Shown piece after piece: positions 26,323-37,102 of a stretch of 64,000 nucleotides of DNA. Each line of letters starts with the position of its first letter. The first letter of the stretch is position 1. The stretch is from assembly GCA_963759115.1 (NCBI GenBank), contig CAVWXT010000006.1, positions 1,240,001 through 1,304,000 on the forward strand. Reading direction: 5' to 3'. A program made the translations under genes and the position numbers. The notes below the pieces were generated by a model. That model was given only the letters and a program-made list of their open reading frames with translations, did not search any database and had not been told where the DNA came from. This DNA comes from CAVWXT01 sp963759115 (lineage in GTDB: Bacteria > Planctomycetota > Planctomycetia > Pirellulales > Thermoguttaceae).

Positions 26323-27515
26323 ATGATGCGAGTTGCAGCAGTCATCGCTATCGTTGTTACGGCTGTCAATGCGGCGTTTGCGCAGAATACGACCACAACG
26401 CCTGCGCCCGCGGCGCCGCGCCCCGGATGACCTACGAAGAGGCCCATGCCCGGTTGTTGAAGCGCGAATTGCCGCCCTTCTGGGTCGGCGACGTGAAAAC
26501 CGTGACCCAGCAGGTCGAGAAGCTCACGCGGGGCGAAGTCCGCACGATCGCCAAAAGCCCCGGCGGCCGGCCGATCTACCTGGTCAGCTACGGCCCGCTG
26601 GAAAAGCTCGAACGCAATTCCAACTTCAATTCGGCCGTCGGCGGCCGCGACTTGACCGCCTACATGAACAAGTCGCTCCGCAAGAAGCCCGTGATCCTGT
26701 TCATCGGCCCCGTCCACGGGCACGAGGTCGAGGGGCTCACCGGCCTGATGAACCTGATCGCGGTGATGGAAACCGGCCGCGACCTCCGCGGCCAGGAGCA
26801 GCCCGAGCTGCGCCGCCTGGGCGAGCAATGCCGGCTGCTGATCATTCCCTCGGGCAATCCCGACGGCACGGCCCGCTTCGAGCCGGGGCGCTGCAACGGG
26901 ATGGAGATCATCGATCTCCAGTTTTGGGGCATGGGCACCTGGGCCGACGGCCGCATCGCCGTCTGGCCCGACTCCAAGCGGCAGCATCCGCGGACCGGGC
27001 CGAAGATCGGCTTCATGGGCTGCTACTTCAACGACATCGGCATCAACCCGATGCACGACGAGTTCTTTGCGCCGATGAGCACCGAGGCCCCGGCCATCAT
27101 CCGCGTGGCGTCCGACGAGGGACCCGACATGGCCGTGTCGCTTCATAGCTGCGCTTGGGCTCCTTCGATCCTCCGCCCGGCCTACACGCCGCTGGCCATC
27201 CAGAAGGACGCGGCCCGGCTCGCCGACGATTATTATGCCCTGCTGGAGCGGCGCGGTTTGCCGCACGACAAGCAATCGGTTCCGCCCACGATCGAGGGCG
27301 ACGGCAAGGGGCCGTTGGAGCCGTTCAACCTGATCAGCGCCGTGTATCACGCCAGCGGAGCGACCGCCTTTACGCTGGAGTGTCCGCACGGGGTCACGGG
27401 CGACAAGCCCTGCCACGTGTCGCTGAGCCAGATCGTCGACATTCAGCTTGCGCTCTACGAAACCATGATGTCGCACGAGTTGGAGTTGAAGGCCAAGGCG
27501 GCCGGCGGGAAATGA
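26323..27515 (+). CDS. Secreted M14-family zinc carboxypeptidase (one frameshift)
   Basis: About 397 aa. The ATG at 26323 (GGGAG upstream) opens a signal peptide, MRVAAVIAIVVTAVNAAFAQ, whose frame meets a stop at about 26428; one missing base there joins it to the catalytic part, MTYEEAHARLLKREL. Zinc-site motifs: FIGPVHGHEVEGLTGL (HxxE), IPSGNPDGTARF, SLHSCAWAPS and the catalytic glutamate in FTLECPHGV. It therefore looks like an exported peptidase trimming C-terminal residues or peptidoglycan peptides. Without joining the frames the protein would lack export, so I prefer the longer reading. Confidence 0.83.
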
Positions 27516-27543
27516 CGGCGTCTTGTAGGGTGCGTAAAACGCC

Positions 27544-27608
27544 GGGTGCCGCGGGCAGCTTGCCTGCCCGTGTCCCCTGCACGGGCAGACAAGCTGCCCG
27601 TGGCACCC
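27544..27608. repeat. Palindromic repeat, family B copy 1
   Basis: 29-bp arms (27544-27572, 27580-27608) with one mismatch, outer bases GGGTGCCGCGGGCAGCTTGC, loop TCCCCTG. A second copy is at 30378-30442. Confidence 0.88.
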
Positions 27609-27628
27609 GACCTGACGCCTTGAGTCTT

Positions 27629-27685
27629 GTAGGGTGCGTAAAACGCACCGGAACTCGACCGACTGGTGCGTTTCGCGCACCCTAC
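27629..27685. repeat. Inverted repeat GTAGGGTGCGTAAAACGCACC
   Basis: Arms 27629-27649 and 27665-27685 pair with one or two mismatches around GGAACTCGACCGACT. A half copy of the same motif (TAGGGTGCGTAAAACGCC) precedes repeat B at about 27526. Confidence 0.75.
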
Positions 27686-27767
27686 GGACGCCGCCAGCCA
27701 AACCTCGGCGGGCGTGGCTGCGTACAATAGACTTGTTGTGTCAGCCTGGAGGGAAGGCCTTTTGACA

Positions 27768-29665
27768 ATGGATCAGACCCACGTTAACGCTACCGCTCCG
27801 CCGCGTCCGTTCGCCTGGTTTCCCGAGTTTCTCCAGTTGGGTCAAAGACGCATCCGGGGCCAGGTGCGGCTGCTGGGGTTGGCCGTCCTGGTGGGCGTTG
27901 TGGCGGGGCTCGGGGCCATTGTGTTCTATGTGGCGACACGCGCAGGCCGAGCACTGCGCATTGGGGATCGGGGCCGGTTACGATCCCCAGCCGCGCCCCG
28001 CCGGCGAGTCGCTGCTCGCGTGGCTCCCGCCCATCAATCATCCGCTCTATCCGTGGCTGTTGTTGGTGATTCCCACGGTGGGCGGGCTGCTGAGCGGGCT
28101 GTTCGTCTATACCCTCGCGCCGGAAGCCGAGGGACACGGCACCGACGCGGTAATCGCCGCCTACCACTTGCACGAGGGTCAGATCCGGCCCCGAGTCCCT
28201 TTGGTCAAGATTGTCGCCAGCGCTCTGACGCTGGGGACGGGCGGATCGGGCGGCCGCGAAGGACCGATCGCCCAGATCGGCGCCGGCTTCGGCTCCTTGC
28301 TGGCCAATCTCCTGCGGCTGCGGGCCGCCGAACGCCGCGTGCTGATGGCGGCCGGCATGGGGGCCGGAATCGCCGCCATCTTCCGTGCCCCGCTGGCCGG
28401 GGCGCTGTTTGCCGCCGAGGTGCTCTACCGCTCGCCGGAGTTCGAGGCCGAAGTAATCATGCCGGCGGCGATCGCCTGCGTGGTGTCCTACTGCACGCTC
28501 GGCGCCTACGCCGGCTGGCAGCCGCTGTTCGCAACCCCCGACCTTTCGTTCCACAGCGCGTGGGAGTTGGGGCCCTATTTGCTTCTGGTCCTGTTCATGG
28601 TCGTGTTGGCCGCGCTCTACACGCGGACGTTCTACGGGTGCGTCCGCGTGTTTCGCCGCGTGCCGGTGCGGCCGCATTTTCGACCGGCCTTGGGCGCATT
28701 TCTGACAGGGCTGGTCGCCCTGGTTTTGTATTACCTGGTGGGCCAGCAGCAGCAGGTCCTCGCGGTGCTGTCGTTCGGTTACAGCGCCGTCCAGGACGCC
28801 GTGACCAACGAATCCACGGTGAGCGCCTGGGTGCTGCTGGCCATCGCCCTGGGCAAGATCCTCACCACGGGCCTGACGATCGGCAGCGGCGGCTCGGGCG
28901 GCGTGTTCGGGCCGTCGATGGTCATTGGCGGCTGCGGCGGCGGGGCCTTGGGCCTGCTGATGCACCACTGGTGGCCCGCGCTGGTGCCGCATCCGGCCAG
29001 TTTCGTGATCGTGGGAATGGCCGGGTTCTTTGCCGCCGCCGCCAAGACGCCGATCTCCACGCTGGTCATCGTCAGCGAAATGACCGGCGGCTATCACCTC
29101 CTCCTGCCCGCATTGTGGGTCTGCGCGCTGGCGTTCATTCTCTCCGACGAGCAGTCGATCTACTCGTCGCAGATGGAAAGCCGCTCGCGATCGCCGGCCC
29201 ATCAGGGCAGCTACGTTCGGGAAGTGCTGGCCGGAGTTCGCGTGAGTCAATTCCTCAAGCCGGGGCAGGTCCTGTCGTTGCTCTATCCCTATGATTCGCT
29301 CGACGAGGTGGTCCGCCGGCTCAGCGACTCGCCCTATTCGATCCTGCCGGTCGTTGACGGGGAGAAACGGCTCTTGGGCGTCGTGAACCTGGAAGAGGTC
29401 CATTTGGCCTCGCAAGCCGCCCACATGCGCGCGCTGCGTCCTGGCGGAGGACTTGATGCAGAGCGATATCCGGCCGCTCACCCCCGACAACACCCTCGAC
29501 CGGGCGCTGGAACTGTTCGTAGAGAACGACCTGCTGACACTGCCGGTGGTCGATGGTCTCGACCGCCGGCAAGTGATTGGCATGGTGCGGCGGTTCGACA
29601 TCTCCAGCGCCTACATGCAGCGTATTCAAGGGCCGGGGCAATCAGACGGAGGATCGCCGTCATGA
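27768..29665 (+). CDS. ClC-family chloride channel/transporter with CBS domains (two frameshifts)
   Basis: About 632 aa. The ClC membrane domain has its signature loops: GTGGSGGREGPIAQIGA, FRAPLAGALFAAEVLY, and TIGSGGSGGVFGPSM. The cytoplasmic C-terminus holds a CBS pair: YDSLDEVVRRLSDSPYSILP with LLGVVNLEEV, then TPDNTLDRALELFVENDLLT with QVIGMVRRFD. The frame breaks at about 27945 and about 29437; the CBS reading resumes at 29453 and ends 29665. The glutamate in GREGP fits a chloride/proton exchanger or gated channel. Its TGA overlaps the start of the methyltransferase gene (ATGA at 29662). Confidence 0.9.
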
Positions 29666-30354
29666 GCGATGACAACTCGCTGGAGTACGAGCCGGGCGTG
29701 CTGCGGGTGCTCCAATCCAAGAGCGAGACCAGGCACTTCTACAACAAGATCGCCAAGGTCTACGACCTGCTGGCCGAACATTCCGAACGGGCGATGCGCG
29801 AGGCGGGACTCAGATTGCTGACCCCGGCCGCCGGCGAGCGCTTGCTGGAAATCGGCTTTGGCACCGGCCACGTCCTGGTGCAACTCGCCAAAGCGGTGGG
29901 GCCAACCGGCCGGGTCTTCGGCCTCGACATCTCCGAGAACATGCTGTCCCACGCGCGGGACAACTTGCAGCGCGAGAACCTGGCCGACCGGGTCGAACTG
30001 CATTGTGGAGACGCCGAAGACCTTCCCTTCGGCCGTGATTCTCTCGACGGCGTCTTCTTGTGCTTCACCCTGGAACTGTTCGACACGCCCGAGATTCCGC
30101 GGGTGTTGGCGCAATGCCTGCGGGTCTTGCGGCCGGGTGGCCGCATCGTCGTCGTCGCCGTGTCGAAAGAAGGCAAGCAGGGGGCGATCGTCCGAGCCTT
30201 CGAGTGGACGCACCAGCACTTTCCCAACCTGATGGACTGTCGTCCGATCTACGCCCGCCGGGCGATCGAGGCCGTCGGCTTCACGGTCGACGAGCAGTTG
30301 CTCGAATCAATGTGGGTTCCCGTCGAGATCGTCCGCGGCAGGAAACCGGGCTAG
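29662..30354 (+). CDS. Class I SAM-dependent methyltransferase (UbiE-like)
   Basis: 230 aa. SAM-binding motifs: LLEIGFGTGHVLVQLAKAVG (motif I), VFGLDISENMLSHAR (acidic loop), HCGDAEDLPFGRDSLDGVFL and LRVLRPGGRIVVV. The overall layout resembles methyltransferases of the UbiE/COQ5 class, but the substrate is not evident. Start codon overlaps the ClC stop as ATGA, so the genes are translationally coupled. A palindromic repeat follows. Confidence 0.88.
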   Translation: MSDDNSLEYEPGVLRVLQSKSETRHFYNKIAKVYDLLAEHSERAMREAGLRLLTPAAGERLLEIGFGTGHVLVQLAKAVGPTGRVFGLDISENMLSHARDNLQRENLADRVELHCGDAEDLPFGRDSLDGVFLCFTLELFDTPEIPRVLAQCLRVLRPGGRIVVVAVSKEGKQGAIVRAFEWTHQHFPNLMDCRPIYARRAIEAVGFTVDEQLLESMWVPVEIVRGRKPG

Positions 30355-30377
30355 TGGTCTGACACACCGAAACTGCT

Positions 30378-30442
30378 GGGTGCCACGGGCAGCTTGCCTG
30401 CCCGTGTCCCCTGCACGGGCAGACAAGCTGCCCGTGGCACCC
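30378..30442. repeat. Palindromic repeat, family B copy 2
   Basis: Perfect 29-bp arms (30378-30406, 30414-30442), loop TCCCCTG; differs from copy 1 by one base in the left arm. It separates two converging genes and could serve as a terminator on both strands. Confidence 0.88.
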
Positions 30443-30470
30443 GACCCGACGCCTTGAGTGTGCCGGACTG

Positions 30471-33400
30471 CTAATCCTTCACGCCAATCTTCAATTCATC
30501 CGAGTTGGCCTTGAGTTCCGGGGCATACATCGCCGCGGCGCGAGTCGGCAGGGCGCTGAACTTGCCGGGTATCTCCGCCCGCATCCGATAGGAGACGCTG
30601 TGCTTGCCGCGGGCCAGCGTGCGGGCGAAGAACACCACGCGGTTGTCGCGGAACTCGACGTAGGCCCCCAAATCGTTGCCCGTGTAACCGCTGCGGAGAT
30701 CGACCGGCTCGAACCCGGAGGGCTTCATGTCCTCGAAGACGAGGTACTCGTAGTCGTTCTTGCTGTCGATCTCCAACTCGATCTCCACGAGGTCGCCGCT
30801 CTTGAGCTCGGCAAGGTTCGGCAATTCCTGGCGATCGTACTTTTCGACCTTCTGGTCGACCGCTTGCCCGCGCGAACCGGCCGCATGGATCGACTTGTCG
30901 GCCTTGACGAGCTTATAGTACTTGCGGTTGACCTTGATCTCCAGGCCGGCCTTGTCGATGAAGTCTTCGAGGGTGAAGTTGGTCATGTAGCCGTTGTAGT
31001 AGAGCGGGCCGGCGCCCTTCTTCTTGAGTTCGATCGTGTGCGGCCCCGACTGGATGGCGTCGCCCTCCAGGACGAACTTGTTGTCGAACGTGAACAGGTT
31101 CTTGGGCGTGATTTCGACGGCCTTTTGCAGTTTGCCGTCGTAATAGACCTCGACGGTCATCTCCGGCGCGGCCTCGCCGCTCTGGCGGAGGAAGTCGGCC
31201 AGGGCCTCGACGCACAGGGCCGTGTCGCGGGTCGAGTTCCAGTAGGTGGCGTGCTTGCGGTTGTTCAAGAGATACTTGACCAGCCGCGGGGCAATCGGGC
31301 CCTTCGGATCAGTCCGCGCCAAGAGCTTCAAGTAATAGGCGTGGGCCTCGAACTCGCTGCCGTACCAATACCACCAATAGCCTTCGGGCAAGTTGAGCCA
31401 GGCCGTCTGGTTCTCGTCGTCCTGCTGGAGGTACTGGCCGATGTTCCGCAGGATCATGGCGAGCTTCTCTTTCTCGCCCTGCTTCTCCAAGGCCATGCCG
31501 TACATGGTGACGCCATAAACGGCCAAATGCGTGCGGTCGCGGTAGAGGAAATCGAGCATGTCGGCATTCTTCACGCCGGCATCGACCAGCACCATGTAGA
31601 CGAAGGCGTCGAGGTTGTCGGCAAATTGCTTCCAGCGGAGGCCGGCCGGCTTGTCTTTAATGGCCGCGTTCCTGAGCCATTGGACTTGCTCGTCCTGATA
31701 GCGTTTGAGCCACTCGACGCCGCGCTCCAGCACGCCGGGCACCAGGGCCACGTCGTTCTGCTGGGCGATTTGCAGGCCGTGAACCACCACCGCGGTGGTG
31801 TGCGGCATGGAATGTTCGCCCCAGCCGGAGAACCAACCCCAGCCGCCGTCGGCACACTGCATCTGCGTGAGCCGCTCGACGCCGTCCTTGACCATGCGGC
31901 GGACCTCGTCCTCGTCGAAGACCGGATTCTTGGTCCCCTCTCCCTTTGGGAGAGGGCTAGGGTGAGGGCTGTTCGCCTTGAGCCGTCCCCACTGTTTCGC
32001 CCGCTCGGCGTCGTCGCCGATCTCCTGGGCGTTCAAGTTCGTCCGCTTTTGCCGGATGTCCTTGAGGTCCAGCTTCATGTCCAACAGAATCTTCTGCGTA
32101 ATCACGGTCGGCAGGAAGCGGTTCAAGGTCTGCTCGGTGCAGCCGTAGGGATAATCGACCATGTACGGCAGGGCGTCGACCATCGCGCCCGCCAGCGTGG
32201 GCGAGTAGCGGACTTCGAGCCGCGACTCCTTCGGCCGCCGGTCCTTGGACGCCTCCACGACGATCTTGCCGCTTTCGTCCTTCGGCCGGATCGCGCCGCT
32301 GTAGGAATCCATCTTGAGCATGCCGTGGACGTAGCAGGGGAACTTCTGCTCCATGGCGTCCGACTCTTCGTTCGGGTCCCTGTCAAACAGCGGCTTCTCC
32401 ACTCGGAAGCCGGTCTGTTGCTCCGTCTCGTCGGACGCCCTTACCGTTGCAGCCTTGACGCGAATTACGGCTTCACCTTCCTCAAGCACTTTCACCAGCC
32501 AATCAACGCGCGCTTCGCCATTGGCAGGGATACGGACCGTACGTTGACCTGCGGTACCATGTACGTAAGCAAGCCGGTGAATGTGGTCGACCAATGTGAA
32601 CGCTTCCACGGGAACGCCTAAACATTCGCCAATCAGTTCCAACTGCACCACAACGTCCTTGTTCGTCTTCAGATAGTTATGCACAATCGCCGACAACACG
32701 ACTTCATCGGTTTGCACGAAGAAACGCGGGGCTTCGAGCCGGACGATGAGGTCCTTGCGGGTGACTACGTCGGTGAAACCTTGGCCGACTTTGGTCCCCT
32801 GGCCCATGCCCCAGACCTTGATCCGCCAGGTGGTGAGGTTCTCGGGCATGTCGAGCGAGACTTCGGCCGTGCCGTCCTTTTCGGTCGTCAAAGCACCGAC
32901 CCAGAGGGCCGTGTCGGCGAACTTGGTGCGGACGGTCGGTTCGACCATCGGGGCCCCGCCATCGCCACGGGCAGACTCCTTCTCGGCCATCGCCGCCATC
33001 GGCGCAGCCTCGAACATCGGTGCCGCGGCGGCGTCCATCATCATCGCCCGATTGGCGGGCGATGCGGGCATCATTTCGCTCTTGGCGACGTCAGCACCGA
33101 AACCAGGCGCACTCATGCCGACGGTAACCGTACGGCGCATCTGCCCCGACTGCCGACGGACGCCAACACCGTTCTGGTCCTGCTGCAAGGTGTCCATTTC
33201 TTCGGCCACCGAGCCGCCAAAGACGCCCAGGTCGCCCATGCCGATGGCGTTGGGTGAGATGAGGTTCTGGAACCAGCGATCCAGGCTGCACTCGGTCTGC
33301 GGGTGGTGCTGCCGCCGCCACTTCCAGAAGAACTCTTTGATCTCCGGCACGTTCGACCCGCCCGAGATGTACTCCACCGACTTGTCGTAGATCGCCACGA

Positions 33401-36400
33401 CAGAGGAGCCCACGAATGGCTCGCCCGTGAAATCGGTGAGCTTGATCTTCACTTTCGCCTTCTCGCCCGGCTTGTAAGCCTCCTTCGTGGGCTCGATTGC
33501 GACGTTCAAGACCCGCTTCTCCGGCGGGACGACGATCTCCTTGGTCTCGCTGTACACGCGGCCGTCGGCGATCGTGACCGCTTCGACGAAGAAGTTGGGC
33601 ATGTCCTTCTTCACCACGCCGATCTCTTCCACGGTGCTCTTGCCGTCCAAGCGGATGACCTTCGGCGGCAGGTAGACGCCGTTGGCCGGCCGGGCGAACA
33701 GGAGCACGGTGCCGCCCGTGCGATCGGTGTTGATTTGTAACTTCACGGCATCGCCGGGGGCGTATTCCCGCTTGTCGGGGATCAGTTCGAGGTGATTGAA
33801 GCGGAACTGCGCGCCGTCGAACCCTTCGCCGATGATCGTGAAGACGTAGCCGCCCTCGATGGTGTGGTTCTTTGCGTCGGTCAACTTGTAGGAGAGGCGA
33901 TACTGGCCGGCCTGTGAAGCCGCCAGCGGCTGCTGGGCCGTGCCCTCGGCGTTCGTGTCGACTTGCCAGGTCTGGATCGGCGTCTCTACCGGCTTGCCGT
34001 CTTTGTAGCCAATCTTGAGCAATTGCAACTCGCCCTTGCCCATGGACGGGCTTGCCGTCGAGCGTGCGGGCGGAGAAGTGGGCCGCGATCGTGTCGCCCA
34101 CCCGATAGTAGCCGCGATCAATCCACGTGTAGACGGTGAACGGTTTGCGGGCCACCAGCACCGTGCCCGTGCCGACGATCGTCCGCCGCGACTCGTCGAC
34201 CACCTCGGCGGTGATCGAATAGCTGTGGTCCTGGTCGGGATGGACAGCCTTGGCCACGGCCGTGTCGATCTCGACCTTCGCTGTGCCGTCGGGTCCGATC
34301 TCCACTTCCTGATCGGCGACGAGTTCCGGCGGCTGCTGGCCGCGCGGCCACCAGAACGGCATCGGCCGCAGGCAGCCCCAACTCCGCCAGCCGGGATACC
34401 AGTTGTAGTCGTAGGCGAACCACCAATAGCCCGGCCCGTAGAACCAGTCCCACGGCCCGGCGGGATACCACTGCTGGTCGTGGCTGGTGCGGTTGATCTT
34501 GTACTTCACCTTGGCCTTGGTTACGGGCGAACCGAAGTAATACTTGGCCTTGATCGTGGCGGTGATCTTCTCGCCGAGCATGACCGGCTCGGCGGGGGCA
34601 TCGACCGAAACCTCGAACTCCGGCTTCTTGTACTCCTCGACGCGGAAGCTGCCGCCGCCGTGATCCTTGATGTTCAATTGGTAAATGCCCAACGTGGCGT
34701 CGGCCGGAACGGTATACTCGCCCTCGATGCCGCCGTACGCGTCGGCCTTCTTGCGTTCCGAGACGATCTTCTCGCCCTTGGGATTGTGGATTTCGACCGT
34801 GAACGTCTGGTTGGCGAACTGGGAGGTGTCGGCCATGTCATACTGGGCGTGACGGACCCAGAACTTGTAATGGACCTTCTGATCGGGCCGGTAGACGGGC
34901 CGGTCGGTGATGGTGTAGACCTTCGTGGCGTTGTACTCGGCGTCGTACCAATTGCCGAACCAGACGTTGGTGAAACCGAGATAGGCGAATCGGCCTTCCT
35001 TGGTCCGCGCGGTAATGAGCCACTGGAAGTTGCTGCGGCTGGCCGGCCGGGGTCGGGCATCACCTGGCCGTCGGCATCGGTGTACTCGGCGAATTGCTTG
35101 GTGAGCACCTCATTTTGCGGCGGCTTATTCGTGCCAGACCTGCTGCCAGCCGAAGAACTCGACGTTGGCCTTGGGGATCGGCTTGCCGGTCACGGCGTCG
35201 GCCACGAAGTAATACGTCTTGCCCGAGAGCGGCTTCTTGACGATGGCCGTATCGTCGACCCAGAGCACGATGAAGTTGGTGTTTCCGCCCGACATCTTGG
35301 CGGTCACCAGATACGCGCCGGGCTTTTGCAGCGGCGTGGCGACGGTGACCCGCTTGTCGAAATGGTTTTCCCGCGGCTCGACGGCCATCTGCCATTGGGC
35401 CACCTGCTGGCCGAGATACTGCTTCTGGTTCTTCTGCACCAGCCGGTAGCCGATGTCCTGGATGTTGATCTTGTCCCAATCGAGGTTCTTGGGGTTCGAC
35501 TTGACGAACGCCTTCACGTCGTCCAGCAGCTTTTCGACCTTGATTTCGTGGGCGGTGAAGTCAATTTGCCGGCCGTTGCGGAAGCGGTACTCGACGGTGG
35601 CGCCGCGGCCGGCGGGTTGGGTTTGGGCCGGCTCGAAGCGGCCCCAATTGCCGACAATCTGGTCGAGCCGCTGCTTCCAATCCCTGCGTTGGGCCGAGTT
35701 CGCATTGGGATATTCCTTCAGCAACCGCCGCCAGTAGTCGGCCGCCTTGGGATACTGCCGCCGGTTCTCGAAGATTCCGGCCAAATGCGTCAGGGCTTGC
35801 GTCACCACGCCGTACTGCGTTGGCATTTCGACGTTGATTTGCTGGAATATCTTGATGTAGTTGAACTCGTCCGGCAGATCGAACCGTTTGATGCCGGTGG
35901 CCAGCCGGGCGATGGTCTCGTTCTCGCCCAGGGTGTGCAAGGCGTAGGTCCCGCTTTCGTCCTGCTTGGTGTCGTCGGTTTCCATGCGGCCGAACGCCCA
36001 GCCCCATTGGGCCATCGTCTGCACGCCGAACTGGTTCAGCAGAGAACTCGGCGAACTGCATCCGCATCGAATTGAGGAGCCCCGGGTTCATTTCCACCGT
36101 CTGTTGGAGGCACCACCGCCAACGCTGGCCATCGGTTTCGGCGGCCTCGAAGCTCTTCGGCACGTGATGGAACACGGGCTTGCCGTCGGCATCCACCGGC
36201 GCGCCGGAGTCTTGACGGTAGTATCCCCAGCCGTCCTCATAGTCGGGCAACACGGTCAAGTCGCTCAGGTATTGCAGCCGCCACGACTCGCTGTAGCCGC
36301 GGTTGTTCAACAGCGTGTTGGCCAGCACTTGCAGATAGTTGCCCACTTCGCCGTGGTTGTCGTCCTTCAGGGCCGACGGCATGGCCTGGATCATCAATTG

Positions 36401-36856
36401 CAGGGCGCGGATGCGGTCGCGTTCCTGTGAGTTGACCGCGCGGCCGCCGCCGCGTTTGTTGCCGCGATGGAATTGGCCGGCCACGATGAACCCCTGGTGC
36501 GGGACGTTCATGTACTCCTCGGCCGCGTGCCACAACAGCCGCCAGTGCTCCTTGTGGACCTTGACCGCGTCTTCCAGCAGGGCGTCGATCTCGTCGACGC
36601 GGTTGAGCCGCTGGAGACACTGAACGGCCATGTTCAGGTCATCTCCCACTATGGCGGGATTGTCGTGGGGATCGAGGATCAGCTTCCGGAATCCCTCGTA
36701 GGCATCCTTGAAGTTGCCCTGATGGAATGCGTCGGTCATCTGTTTTCGCGTGTCGGCCTCGCCCACCGGGGCCCCGCGGGAAGGGGAAAACGTCAAGAAG
36801 GCGGCCGACAAAACGCCCACGGCCGCCGACAACGGGAACCAAAAACTCGCTCTCAT
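30471..36856 (-). CDS. Bacterial alpha-2-macroglobulin-like protein with thioester (about four frameshifts)
   Basis: About 2,127 aa when read across breaks near 36045, 35128, 35045 and 34045. AGGAG precedes the ATG at 36856, and the first 28 residues are a signal peptide. A helical, TPR-like N-terminal region (to about 35600) leads to macroglobulin MG domains (KTYYFVADAVTGKPIPKANV; YTITDRPVYRPDQKVHYKFW), a bait-region-like Met/Ala/Pro-rich segment, and the complement-like domain LWVGALTTEKDGTAEVSLDM. The thioester motif GCTEQ is intact (codons 32141-32130), followed by alpha-alpha toroid helices. Such proteins trap and covalently bind proteases at the cell surface. Usually a pbpC gene is adjacent; it is absent here. 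Two oddities are noted separately: an aromatic-rich stretch and an in-frame palindrome. Confidence 0.88.
31936..31956. repeat. Palindrome inserted in frame in the alpha-2-macroglobulin gene
   Basis: CCCTCTCCC-TTT-GGGAGAGGG, followed by CTAGGGTGAGGG. In the coding frame it adds SPHPSPLPKGEGT between the thioester helix region and FDEDEVRRMV. The sequence is of the widespread CCCTCTCCC palindrome type. Confidence 0.75.
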
Positions 36857-37102
36857 CGTCCAATCTCCTGGTAGTGGCTCGCCGGGACCGACCGGCGGCG
36901 GTCAGTCGCCGGTTGCCGACGCTTTGGAACCCCAACTACATGACGCGACAGAGGATGCAAAAGTTCCGAGCGTTAGCATAGCGAGTGTTGCCGCCCCCGT
37001 CGCCCCCCCGCAATAGCGGATCAATGGGCGAGGAACGGCAGCCGGACGAAAGGGTGTCTTGCACCTGACCGATCACTGTGAGTAACCTAAGGAGTGGATG
37101 CC

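Noticed and set aside
30600..32621. 673-codon plus-strand open frame opposite the alpha-2-macroglobulin
   Set aside because: Antisense shadow; the minus strand holds the thioester and macroglobulin motifs.
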